Assembly (NCBI GenBank): GCA_036847245.1
Contig: DAIUAL010000073.1
Span: forward strand, 1 to 14,545
Length of the DNA stretch: 14,545 bases
DNA from: UBA4661 sp002405405
GTDB taxonomy: Bacteria; Bacteroidota; Ignavibacteria; Kapaibacteriales; UBA4661
Direction of reading: 5' to 3'
Under the pieces are notes generated by a model. The model was not told the origin of the DNA and did not search any database. It saw nothing but the letters and a program-made list of their open reading frames with translations. Of this stretch, positions 1 through 7,599 are shown in pieces. A program made the translations under genes and the position numbers. Each line of letters begins with the position of its first letter. Within the stretch, counting starts at the first letter, position 1.

Positions 1-19
1 AAAATTTTTATGGTCAAAT

Positions 20-50
20 TTTGAATTTAAACTTAAATGTTTTATGTTTG
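20..50 (+). promoter_or_regulatory. Bacteroidota-type promoter for the Lrp/AsnC gene
   Basis: TTTG at 20-23 and TATGTTTG at 43-50 are separated by 19 nt. This matches the known Bacteroidota primary-sigma consensus (-33 TTTG, about 19-21 nt, -7 TAnnTTTG) at every fixed position. Transcription would begin near 57, about 38 nt upstream of the ATG at 95, in a very AT-rich stretch. The assignment is by motif only. Confidence 0.6.
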
Positions 51-94
51 GTAAAATGTTTTATTAAAAAAGTAAAGTATTCTAAAAAGCTGCT

Positions 95-605
95 ATGCCG
101 ATATCAACACTTTTAAATGACATTGATCGCACCATTTGTGATGAACTTCAAAAAAATTGTCGGATACTCTTTATTGAATTGTCTGAGATTGTTGTGTTGT
201 CTGTTCCGGCAGTGAGCGNNNNNNNNNNAATTAGAAGAGCGCGGTGTTATTCAAGGCTTTCATGCAAAACTCAGCCCACAAGCATTTGATCTAGAATTGT
301 GTGCATTGATTTTTGTTACCGTTGAGGGCAGTGCAAACTATAAATCGTTCCTGCAAAAATGCCGCAAGCATATTGAGATTCTCGAATGTCATGCTGTTAC
401 AGGCGAGGCATCGCATATTCTCAAGGTACGTGTTCGTAATCCGGGCAACTTGGAGTTGCTTCTTTCAAAAATTCAGCAATGGGAAGGAGTAAAGAAAACT
501 CTGACCAATCTTGTGCTCTCTACACATATCGAAACATTTGCAATAGAAACAAAGAATCCTCATGCTGATATTCCCAAGCAGGTAAATCACAAACATTCTT
601 CATGA
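95..605 (+). CDS. Lrp/AsnC family transcriptional regulator (interrupted by N gap)
   Basis: This is a feast/famine DNA-binding regulator that usually senses an amino acid and forms dimers to octamers. The N-terminal helix-turn-helix is clear: a leader reading NDIDRTICDELQKNCRI, then LSEIVVLSVPAVS just before the Ns. After the gap the protein resumes in another frame with LEERGVIQGFHAKLSPQAF, the usual end of the wing. It continues into a RAM ligand-binding domain (CHAVTGEASHILKVRVRN) and ends near ETFAIE plus a polar tail. The frame change lies entirely within the 10-N run, so the gene is probably intact, at about 171 residues, and the gap length is wrong. The start at 95 gives a normal family N-terminus; no Shine-Dalgarno is visible. 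The glutamine synthetase gene begins 91 bp downstream on the same strand, so regulation of nitrogen metabolism is plausible but inferred. Confidence 0.9.
219..228. other. Assembly gap (10 Ns) inside the Lrp/AsnC gene
   Basis: Ten ambiguous bases lie within the recognition-helix/wing junction. Reading frames on the two sides do not match with 10 bases. A gap of 12 would restore the frame and give exactly five codons between VPAVS and LEERG, the spacing usual in this family. Confidence 0.95.
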
Positions 606-696
606 TAAAATATCAGAGCAATCAGTTCTTCGTATCTCTATAGTCTTATAGCAAGAATAATTCCCCCCATTCTTTTTTCACTTTTTTGTTTTCTGT

Positions 697-2895
697 ATGT
701 CTCGCACTCAACGTTATGATGTCGTTGCCGCCGCAAAAAAACTTCATGCGCCGGTACATGGTACCACCTATACCAATGGCAACGGTCATGGAATTCCACA
801 GATTGACGACATTTTCGGCATTCAAACATTCAGTCGTGAAGTGATGCGCCGCAAATTGCCGAAAGATGTGTACGAGTCGGTTATTTCTACTATTGATAAA
901 GGAACTCTTTTTGACCCTGCTATTGCTGATGTCGTTGCGATGGCAATGAAAGAGTGGGCAATCGAAAATGGTGCAACGCACTACACACACTGGTTTCAGC
1001 CATTAACCGGTCAAACTGCCGAAAAACATGATAGCTTTATCGTACCTAATGCAGGCGGCGGTGCTATTTCTAAATTTTCTGGCAAAGAGTTGATTCAAGG
1101 TGAGCCGGATGCATCATCATTTCCTTCAGGTGGTATTCGTGCTACCTTCGAAGCACGTGGTTACACCGCATGGGATGTTACTTCGCCGGCATTTCTCATC
1201 AAACATGCCAATGGAGTTACCTTGTGTATTCCGACAGCATTTGCCTCATGGACTGGTGAAGCACTCGACCATAAAACACCTCTGCTGCGCTCGATGGAAG
1301 CACTTAACAAGGCGGCAAAAAAAGCACTTGCTCTTTTTGGCGAAGCCCGTGTTCAGAAAGTTTATTCAACTTTAGGAGCAGAGCAAGAGTATTTTCTTGT
1401 TGATGAAGAATTCTATTATCGCCGTCCGGATCTTGTCGCCACCGGTCGTACACTCTTTGGTGCCAAGCCGCCACGTGGTCAAGAGTTAGAAGATCATTAT
1501 TTCGGATCAATTCCTGAGCGTGTTCTTGCCTTCATGACCGATGCAGAAACACAACTCTACAAACTTGGTATTCCAGTGAAAACACGCCACAACGAAGTAG
1601 CTCCGGGACAGTATGAAATTGCACCAATTTTTGAGAATGCAAACTTGGCAGCAGATCATCAGCAATTGATTATGCAAACCTTGCGCACGACCGCTCGCAA
1701 ATATGGTATGGTCTGCTTGCTTCATGAAAAACCATTTGCCGGTATCAATGGATCGGGCAAACACAACAATTGGTCGATGTCCACCGATACAGGCATGAAT
1801 TTGCTTGAGCCGGGCGACACGCCACACAACAACATGATGTTCTTGTTCTTCTGCGCCGCAGTTATCAAAGCTGTCGATGTGCATCAGGATTTGCTCCGTA
1901 TGTCGGTTGCTCATGCAGGAAATGATCATCGTCTTGGTGCTAACGAAGCACCACCGGCAATCATCTCAATTTTCTTAGGTGAGCAGTTGGAAAATATCTT
2001 TATGCAACTCGAGAAAGGAAAGGCAAAAGGGGCAAAATCAAAAGGTTTGTTGGGGTTAGGTACGCCTGTTCTGCCACCATTGCCGCTACATTCAGGCGAT
2101 CGCAATCGTACATCGCCATTTGCATTTACCGGCAATAAGTTCGAGTTTCGTGCGGTTGGTTCAAATCAGAGTATTTCATTACCACTTATGGTGCTTAATA
2201 CGATTGCTACTGAAGCTATCGAAGATTTAACAGCAAGCGTTGAGAAAGCGATGAAAGGTAAAGTATCGCTTGAAGAAGCACTGCAAACCGTGCTTTCCGA
2301 TGTTATGAAAGCGCATAAACGAATTATTTTTGGTGGTGATAATTATTCTGATGCATGGAAAGCAGAAGCAAAGAAACGCGGCTTACTGATTCTTTCGAGT
2401 TCAATCGATGCATACAAAGTGTTCAAGACCAAAAAGAATCCCGCACTCTTCAAAAAATATGGTGTCTTAAGTGAACGTGAGTGGCATGCTCGGGAAGAAA
2501 TTGCATATGACCAGTATGTCAAAACTATTACAATTGAAGCTGAATCAACAGCATCAATCGCACAACGTATGGTGCTGCCAATGGCTATTCGTTATGTTAA
2601 TGATCTTGCTACCACAGTAGCTAATATCAAAGCATTAGGTGTTGAAAGCCCTGGTACGCTTTCGACATTAACAACTGTAGCAAGTTTGGTAGATAGTTTG
2701 CGTGTAGCTTTGGATACACTCATCAAAGTCAATGCTGATGTTGATGGCGATATCGAAGAAAAAGCTCACTACATGAAACATAAGTCGATTCCTGCTATGT
2801 CTGCTGTACGTGAGATTGTCGATGCACTTGAAACAGTCCTTCCTGATGATTATTGGGTTCTACCGACCTATTCAGAAATGCTTTTCATTAAGTAA
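697..2895 (+). CDS. glnN: Glutamine synthetase type III
   Basis: This enzyme joins ammonia to glutamate with ATP to give glutamine, in the cytoplasm. The 732-residue length fits type III enzymes, which form dodecamers and are much larger than GlnA types I and II. Family motifs appear in order: THWFQPLTG around 97-105, EKHDSF at 109-114, FPSGGIRATFEARGYTAWD at 142-160, GAEQEYF at 227-233 (metal-binding glutamates), RHNEVAPGQYEIAP at 297-310, NGSGKHNNWS at 351-360 (glutamate-binding loop) and GNKFEFRAVGSNQS at 479-492. The C-terminal part is long and helical, as usual for the type. The start at 697 is the natural N-terminus for the family; no Shine-Dalgarno precedes it. An Lrp-family regulator gene lies directly upstream, and a hairpin terminator follows the stop. 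No frameshift or missing motif was seen. Confidence 0.97.
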   Translation: MSRTQRYDVVAAAKKLHAPVHGTTYTNGNGHGIPQIDDIFGIQTFSREVMRRKLPKDVYESVISTIDKGTLFDPAIADVVAMAMKEWAIENGATHYTHWFQPLTGQTAEKHDSFIVPNAGGGAISKFSGKELIQGEPDASSFPSGGIRATFEARGYTAWDVTSPAFLIKHANGVTLCIPTAFASWTGEALDHKTPLLRSMEALNKAAKKALALFGEARVQKVYSTLGAEQEYFLVDEEFYYRRPDLVATGRTLFGAKPPRGQELEDHYFGSIPERVLAFMTDAETQLYKLGIPVKTRHNEVAPGQYEIAPIFENANLAADHQQLIMQTLRTTARKYGMVCLLHEKPFAGINGSGKHNNWSMSTDTGMNLLEPGDTPHNNMMFLFFCAAVIKAVDVHQDLLRMSVAHAGNDHRLGANEAPPAIISIFLGEQLENIFMQLEKGKAKGAKSKGLLGLGTPVLPPLPLHSGDRNRTSPFAFTGNKFEFRAVGSNQSISLPLMVLNTIATEAIEDLTASVEKAMKGKVSLEEALQTVLSDVMKAHKRIIFGGDNYSDAWKAEAKKRGLLILSSSIDAYKVFKTKKNPALFKKYGVLSEREWHAREEIAYDQYVKTITIEAESTASIAQRMVLPMAIRYVNDLATTVANIKALGVESPGTLSTLTTVASLVDSLRVALDTLIKVNADVDGDIEEKAHYMKHKSIPAMSAVREIVDALETVLPDDYWVLPTYSEMLFIK

Positions 2896-2930
2896 GCAAT
2901 TTCTAATCATCAAGAACAGAATCCACAAAA

Positions 2931-2975
2931 AACAAGGGCAATCACATGCAGTGGTTGCCCTTATCTTTTGTTTTT
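2931..2975. terminator. Bidirectional rho-independent terminator between glnN and ftsI
   Basis: A 12-bp stem is formed by 2934-2945 and 2951-2962, with one G-U pair and a 5-nt loop. On the plus strand it is followed by a T-rich tract (2961-2975). It is preceded by an A run that becomes a T tract on the minus strand. It lies between two convergent genes, so it can serve both. Confidence 0.88.
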
Positions 2976-3008
2976 GTATAACAGTACGGAAGGATGTTCT
3001 GCGTTATC

Positions 3009-5273
3009 TTATTGTGTTTCGAGAATGCAGTGTTTTTCTTGTGCCGACCATAGCGCACGTACTACGCGCGAACCATTTCCTTTGATATGTCCACGTAATT
3101 TTGAACCATGTAAAATAGCCATAGCTCGGCGTACACTCAGACCTTGCAGTACAGGTAGTGCCTCAGGTAAGTCAGTTATGCTTACTGCTGTACAAAAACG
3201 AATTTGTACAGTTGTACCAAGGGCAGTTTGTTCGTGTGGTATGACTGATTGTGTCAGAATAATTGATTGAGGACTTGGCGTTGTTTCATGTGTATAGCGC
3301 AAACCTTTCGCACGCAGAATTATTTCAGCATCGCTCCACTGCATCCCGCGAATATCGGGCATCGTTGTAAGTGTTGTTGACATCGCACCAGCAGATTGTT
3401 CTTGCGACTGATGTACTTGCGTATGCTGAGATTGAGGTGAATTCACCGAGGGCGTAGGTAAAGTGAGTAATCCTGCCGAAACAATTTGCTGAGCAATTTT
3501 TCGGAAAATCGGTGCAGCAACTTCGCCGCCATAGTAGCCGTTACGGGGTTTAGTCAGCATGACAAGAAGTGCTACTTGTGGTTGCTCTGCAGGAAAAAAA
3601 CCTGCAAAAGAAGCTGTATAATCTTGTTTGGAATATCGTCCGTCAGTAAGCTGTTGCGCAGTGCCTGTTTTGCCTGCTATAGTCATGCCCTCAAGGCGTA
3701 CGGGTCTTCCGGTACCGTTTTGAACGACATTCACGAGCATAGCATTAACTTTATTTGCTGTTTCTTCAGAAATCACGCGGCGTATTTTTTGTGGTTGAAA
3801 TGCTTTAATGACGGTTCCTGTTTCATTACGAATTTCTTTGACTACAAAGGGTTTCATCATAATGCCACGATTCGCAACAGTGCAGTACGCATTGAGCAAT
3901 TGTAGAGGCGTTGCTCCGAGCGAATAGCCAAAAGCCATAAACTGTTTGGTCGTTAAGTCAAACTCGCGGGGTTTCCGAACAATACCGCGAATTTCACCGG
4001 GAATATCGATACCCGATACAATACCAAATCCGAAATCGCGCACATACTTGTAAAACTTGTCATTACGAAGCAATTGAGATTGTTCTGCAGCAACGATATT
4101 ACTCGATTGCTCAAGCGCATGAGTAAAAGTAATCATGCCATGTTGTGGGTGATCGTCGCGTATAGTTCGGTCGGCACATTGCCATACGCCATCATGAGCA
4201 TCAACCATACTTTCAGGTGTAAGGAGTTTCTCTTCGATAAGTGCAGAAGCGGTTACAATTTTAAAAGTAGAACCCGGTTCATACATGTCCGTAATTGCTC
4301 TATTTCGAATGAATTCGTCACGTGCCGAGCTTGGATCATTGGGGTTAAAAGTTGGAAAAGAAGCCATTGCCAAAACCTCACCGGTGCGAGGATCAACGGC
4401 AATAGCAGTTCCTGATTCGGCATTGGCAGATTCTACACCCTTCTTGAGTTCGTGTTCAACAATGCCTTGAATGTGCATATCGAGTGTCAGCGTCAGCGAG
4501 GAACCATTACGCGGTGCTTGAAGCGGTTCATCGGAAATCGGACGTTTTTTTCCACGCCCATCTCGATAGAGAATCGTCATGCCGTTTGCACCTTTTAACA
4601 AAGAGTCAAAACTCATTTCTAAACCACTGACACCACGATTATCAATATCTGTGAAGCCAAGAATTTGTGCTCCGAGAGAGCCAAAGCCAAAGTAGCGACG
4701 CGGCTCGCGAATTCGAATGAGTCCGTCGTCTTGCAAAGTATCGAGTGGTGTCATGCTTTCAGCGGCGATCCCACGTTCCAACCACACAAATGATGAATGT
4801 GCAGAAGAAATTTTTTTTAGGTAGATATCCGGAGATTTCCCTGTCAATGATGATAAAAGACGAGCAATGGTTGACGAGGATTCTACCATGTTCGGATCAA
4901 CTGCAATCGATAAGCGTGGCAGCGTCGTTGCAATAATTCGTTGATGCCGATCGTACATAGCACCACGCTCTGCCGCGAGTGTGATCTTAGCTTCATATTG
5001 CTTGCGCGCCATATCTCGGTAGCTGTCGCCATTATAGAGCTGAATTGAAAAGAGCTTTGCCAAAACCAGGCAGAAACCGGCACCTAAGCCAAGAAAAATC
5101 GTCAGTAATTTGATTTTCCCCCAATCAATTGCCTTTGAATCCTGCTGTTGTACACCTTGGATGAAAGGAGAATGTTCAGAAGGCGTGGAGCCGCTACGAT
5201 CCTGTTGAGTTGTAGCGGAAGAAAACGACGAACGACGTTTGGGTGATTGATGTGAAGACGATGTAAAGTTCAT
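3009..5273 (-). CDS. ftsI: Septal peptidoglycan transpeptidase FtsI (PBP3) with PASTA repeats
   Basis: This class B penicillin-binding protein cross-links septal peptidoglycan in the periplasm. Residues 1-50 are a polar cytoplasmic tail rich in Ser and Gln. A single membrane anchor spans about 53-76. The dimerisation (pedestal) domain follows, with RGAMYDRHQRIIA at about 103-115. The transpeptidase domain carries all three catalytic motifs: STFK with nucleophile Ser335, SSN at 390-392 and KTG at 535-537. A Gln/Ser/Pro/Thr linker (about 605-636) leads to one clear PASTA domain (about 637-695, starting MPDIRGMQWSDAE) and a second, weaker PASTA-like unit to the end. Length is 754 residues. The start overlaps the stop of the upstream ftsL by 4 bp (ATGA), indicating translational coupling. 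It converges on glnN, and no murE follows as in a typical dcw cluster. Confidence 0.95.
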   Translation of the reverse strand: MNFTSSSHQSPKRRSSFSSATTQQDRSGSTPSEHSPFIQGVQQQDSKAIDWGKIKLLTIFLGLGAGFCLVLAKLFSIQLYNGDSYRDMARKQYEAKITLAAERGAMYDRHQRIIATTLPRLSIAVDPNMVESSSTIARLLSSLTGKSPDIYLKKISSAHSSFVWLERGIAAESMTPLDTLQDDGLIRIREPRRYFGFGSLGAQILGFTDIDNRGVSGLEMSFDSLLKGANGMTILYRDGRGKKRPISDEPLQAPRNGSSLTLTLDMHIQGIVEHELKKGVESANAESGTAIAVDPRTGEVLAMASFPTFNPNDPSSARDEFIRNRAITDMYEPGSTFKIVTASALIEEKLLTPESMVDAHDGVWQCADRTIRDDHPQHGMITFTHALEQSSNIVAAEQSQLLRNDKFYKYVRDFGFGIVSGIDIPGEIRGIVRKPREFDLTTKQFMAFGYSLGATPLQLLNAYCTVANRGIMMKPFVVKEIRNETGTVIKAFQPQKIRRVISEETANKVNAMLVNVVQNGTGRPVRLEGMTIAGKTGTAQQLTDGRYSKQDYTASFAGFFPAEQPQVALLVMLTKPRNGYYGGEVAAPIFRKIAQQIVSAGLLTLPTPSVNSPQSQHTQVHQSQEQSAGAMSTTLTTMPDIRGMQWSDAEIILRAKGLRYTHETTPSPQSIILTQSVIPHEQTALGTTVQIRFCTAVSITDLPEALPVLQGLSVRRAMAILHGSKLRGHIKGNGSRVVRALWSAQEKHCILETQ

Positions 5274-5686
5274 TTCAAAACTTCCGGTGCAGTAGAAGGA
5301 TGAATCATACCTAATTTTTCACGAGCAATCGTTGTAATACGTTCCGGCGATTGCAAACGAACAGAGCGTGCTTGCAGCACTTCGTTTTGCTGTACTAATC
5401 GCCGATGCTCTTGGCGTAGTGTATTGACTTCTTCAAACAAGCGATTTACTTCTAATGTATTGCTGACAAAAAGCACGATGATCAGCGATGAGATAAGCAA
5501 AAGAAAAAAAATACTCCACCGATTGAGTGTGCGGTATTGGCGGATGTATTGTGTGTTCTCGCGTTGTGATGGTGGCGGTGCAGAGGTATGCGTAGCAGGC
5601 GTATGCTTACGTGTTGACACACCACGCGGCGAATTGACACCGGATGCACGGACGGGATCTTTAGCAGAATAGTGTTTTGCTGGCAT
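5270..5686 (-). CDS. ftsL: FtsL-like cell division protein (septum formation initiator family)
   Basis: This small bitopic divisome protein normally pairs with FtsB/DivIC and helps activate FtsW-FtsI. The 138 residues show the family layout. A basic, Ser/Pro/Thr-rich cytoplasmic tail (1-55) is followed by one membrane segment at about 57-76 (FFLLLISSLIIVLFV). A periplasmic coiled coil covers about 77-111 (NRLFEEVNTLRQEHRRLVQQ) and leads to the typical C-terminal SPERITTIAREKLGMIHP. Sequence conservation in the family is low, so the call rests on architecture, the SPERI..A.EKLGM ending and the position directly before ftsI with a 4-bp overlap. mraZ and mraW, the common upstream partners, are absent: the next gene is divergent. 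No Shine-Dalgarno is seen before the ATG. Confidence 0.88.
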   Translation of the reverse strand: MPAKHYSAKDPVRASGVNSPRGVSTRKHTPATHTSAPPPSQRENTQYIRQYRTLNRWSIFFLLLISSLIIVLFVSNTLEVNRLFEEVNTLRQEHRRLVQQNEVLQARSVRLQSPERITTIAREKLGMIHPSTAPEVLK

Positions 5687-5947
5687 GGGAAAACTATCAA
5701 GAAAAATAGTGCAAACAATCCTGCTGATGCAGGTGGCTTGAACAAAAAGTTGTAAGTACTTTGCAATGTTACAAACTCTTTAAAAAAATGGCATGATTTT
5801 CTTAAATAAGCACTTGCTTGATGGACTACTGATACTTTTCCAACATATATGTTTGTAGAAGTCTATAAGCCAATTTCTGTTTTTTGCGGATTCGTCTTCT
5901 GTGAGAGCGATATGCACAATGTTCGATATATGAGTCAATTGCAAGAT

Positions 5948-6676
5948 ATGCAGCATGTCGTTGCTTTAATTAAAGCAAATACTTTATCATGGCTTTGTGT
6001 CATGCTTATGGCATTGTGGGGTTTGATACAAATACCTCAGACTATGTATGCACAAACACAAAAAACAACACCAACGAAACAACCTCAAACTAAGCAAACA
6101 ACTCCCCAACAGAAATCAACAACAAAGCAACCAACAACAAGTAAGGAAATTCCTACACCGCAAGAAGACGCTCAAGAAGAAATGCTCTATGGCGGCTATC
6201 CTGTGGTGATATCGCCTCCTCTCAGTCCTGATAAGCAGTGGAGTGGTGGTGTTCTTCTGACAACACCATTTTTCAGCGTACTCAATTCGCCGGCAGGAGG
6301 CGTCAGTGTTGGCTATGCGTTATCGCCTGCCTTGCATGTAGGAGCGTTCTGCGGATTAGCTACCCATACCGATACAGCTGTTGGGACACAGTATGTGGCA
6401 GGTATGTTTGGTCGTTTGATCTTTCGTGCCACAACCATTAAGCCTATTGCCGAACTCGTAGCATTTGTTGGTTCAACACGCGGTCTTGACACAGTCGGCG
6501 TACTCGTATCGCAGATGGGGTATGGATTACGATTAAATCTTGGCGCACAATATTTTATCACGCAAAATGTCGGCGTACGTGGTACAGTTGCATTATTCAA
6601 TGTTCAGTTGCAAGAAAACGGTATACGCCAATTCGGCATTCTTGCACCGACCGTTGGTATTGAATGGTTTTTCTAA
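5948..6676 (+). CDS. Secreted, probable outer-membrane beta-barrel protein of unknown function
   Basis: I do not recognise a named family. From the start used here the protein has 242 residues. A hydrophobic signal peptide (about 13-30, LSWLCVMLMALWGL) has a likely cleavage site after MYA at residue 35. A low-complexity linker (about 37-75) made almost only of Thr, Gln, Lys and Pro follows. The rest (about 81-242) has alternating Gly/aromatic and hydrophobic strands and ends in Phe-Phe; a C-terminal aromatic is typical of outer-membrane beta-barrels. The open frame extends upstream to 5849 with further Met codons at 5912 and 5930. I chose 5948 because it gives a normal-length signal peptide, but no ribosome site decides between them. 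It is divergent from ftsL and convergent with the crotonase gene. It could be a small porin-like or structural barrel; the linker may contact peptidoglycan. Confidence 0.72.
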   Translation: MQHVVALIKANTLSWLCVMLMALWGLIQIPQTMYAQTQKTTPTKQPQTKQTTPQQKSTTKQPTTSKEIPTPQEDAQEEMLYGGYPVVISPPLSPDKQWSGGVLLTTPFFSVLNSPAGGVSVGYALSPALHVGAFCGLATHTDTAVGTQYVAGMFGRLIFRATTIKPIAELVAFVGSTRGLDTVGVLVSQMGYGLRLNLGAQYFITQNVGVRGTVALFNVQLQENGIRQFGILAPTVGIEWFF

Positions 6677-6678
6677 GT

Positions 6679-6713
6679 AAATAGTTTTTCCAAGTAGGAG
6701 GAGAATACTATTT
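6679..6713. terminator. Inverted repeat between convergent genes, possible bidirectional terminator
   Basis: AAATAGT at 6679-6685 pairs perfectly with ACTATTT at 6707-6713. The inner bases (6686-6691 with 6697-6702) can extend the stem with G-U pairs and a 4-nt bulge. It covers the 31-bp gap between the barrel gene and the minus-strand crotonase gene and includes the latter's stop. GC content is low, so its strength is uncertain. Confidence 0.4.
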
Positions 6714-7472
6714 CGTCAAAAATTTTGCAACTCCTGCTTTACAATCGTCTGTGCTGCGAGCGTTAACATTCATAGAACAAGCATATTGAATACCGGACTC
6801 TAGTGACATGCTATGGAGTTGTGCCATCAAGCCTTTGGTCAAAGAAAGTGCCGACATACTGTTGCTTGCGAGGAGTTGGGCATATTCTTCGGTTGCCGTA
6901 TCAAGTTCATGATGGTCTACTGCTTTCGTGATAAAGCCCATCTGCTCTGCTTCTGTTGAAGAAAAAGTTCGCGCTGTTAAAAGTAAATCGCGTGCGCGAG
7001 TGTCGCCAACTTTTTTTATCAAATACACACTAACAATTGCAGGAATGAAGCCAATGCGTACTTCCGAATAGCAAAACGACGCATGATCGCGTGAGGCAAT
7101 GACGGCATCGCATACTGAAACAATACCACACCCGCCGGCAATTGCTGCTCCATGAACTTTTGCGATGACGGGCTTGGGGAAGGTATAAATCGCATGAAGC
7201 GTATCGGCAAGTCGCCGTGAATCAGCAAGGTTATCCATAGTCGAGAATTGTGAAATCTCTTGTAAATATGCTAAATCGATACCAGCGCAGAATGTCTTAC
7301 CATGAGCCGCCAAAACAACCACACGAACATCATTGTTATATTCGACCTCAGAAAGTGCTGAACGTAATTCCTGTAAAAGCGTTGGACTAAGAGCATTACG
7401 TTTTTCGGCACGATTGAGTGTAATCGTTGCAATGTTATTGCGAATGTCAAGCAGAAGTGTTGTATATGCCAT
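6708..7472 (-). CDS. Enoyl-CoA hydratase/isomerase family protein, LiuC-like
   Basis: This is a crotonase-fold enzyme acting on an acyl-CoA thioester in the cytoplasm. Its 254 residues are the usual length. FCAGIDL at 61-67 and the AIAGGCG segment at 110-116 form the oxyanion hole. Residues 131-146 (FCYSEVRIGFIPA) hold Glu137, equivalent to the second catalytic Glu of rat mitochondrial enoyl-CoA hydratase (Glu164). The first catalytic Glu (rat Glu144) aligns with Gly116. The SEVRIGFIPA..S stretch is, from memory, closest to LiuC-type methylglutaconyl-CoA hydratases of leucine breakdown, but no other liu genes are present, so the substrate is uncertain. It is divergent from gatB and lies alone. 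The ATG at 7472 gives a complete family N-terminus; no Shine-Dalgarno is seen. Confidence 0.9.
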   Translation of the reverse strand: MAYTTLLLDIRNNIATITLNRAEKRNALSPTLLQELRSALSEVEYNNDVRVVVLAAHGKTFCAGIDLAYLQEISQFSTMDNLADSRRLADTLHAIYTFPKPVIAKVHGAAIAGGCGIVSVCDAVIASRDHASFCYSEVRIGFIPAIVSVYLIKKVGDTRARDLLLTARTFSSTEAEQMGFITKAVDHHELDTATEEYAQLLASNSMSALSLTKGLMAQLHSMSLESGIQYACSMNVNARSTDDCKAGVAKFLTK

Positions 7473-7545
7473 AGTATTCTAAAACAAGAATGAGAGAATG
7501 AATGAGTTTGACACAAAGTTGAGGCATGAAAATAGTATTTTCGCA

Positions 7546-7553
7546 CAAACGTA
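7546..7553 (-). promoter_or_regulatory. Candidate Bacteroidota -7 element for the crotonase gene
   Basis: Read on the minus strand this is TACGTTTG, a perfect TAnnTTTG. It lies about 74 bp before the start codon at 7472. No TTTG is found at the expected -33 position, so this is only a candidate. Confidence 0.3.
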
Positions 7554-7599
7554 ACAGAGTACATTTCATATTACACGTCTTTTCACACGATAAATTTTT

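Noticed and set aside
297..605. A separate 102-residue gene starting at TTG 297
   Set aside because: It is the RAM-domain half of the Lrp/AsnC protein; in-frame homology extends upstream to the N gap at 229.
1507..1929. Minus-strand frame of 140 codons opposite glnN
   Set aside because: It lies wholly within glnN, which has a complete set of glutamine synthetase motifs; the antisense frame shows no family features.
5720..5733. CCTGC-N4-GCAGG dyad in the ftsL/barrel-gene intergenic region
   Set aside because: Only 5-bp arms, no T run and no promoter element at a meaningful distance; likely chance.
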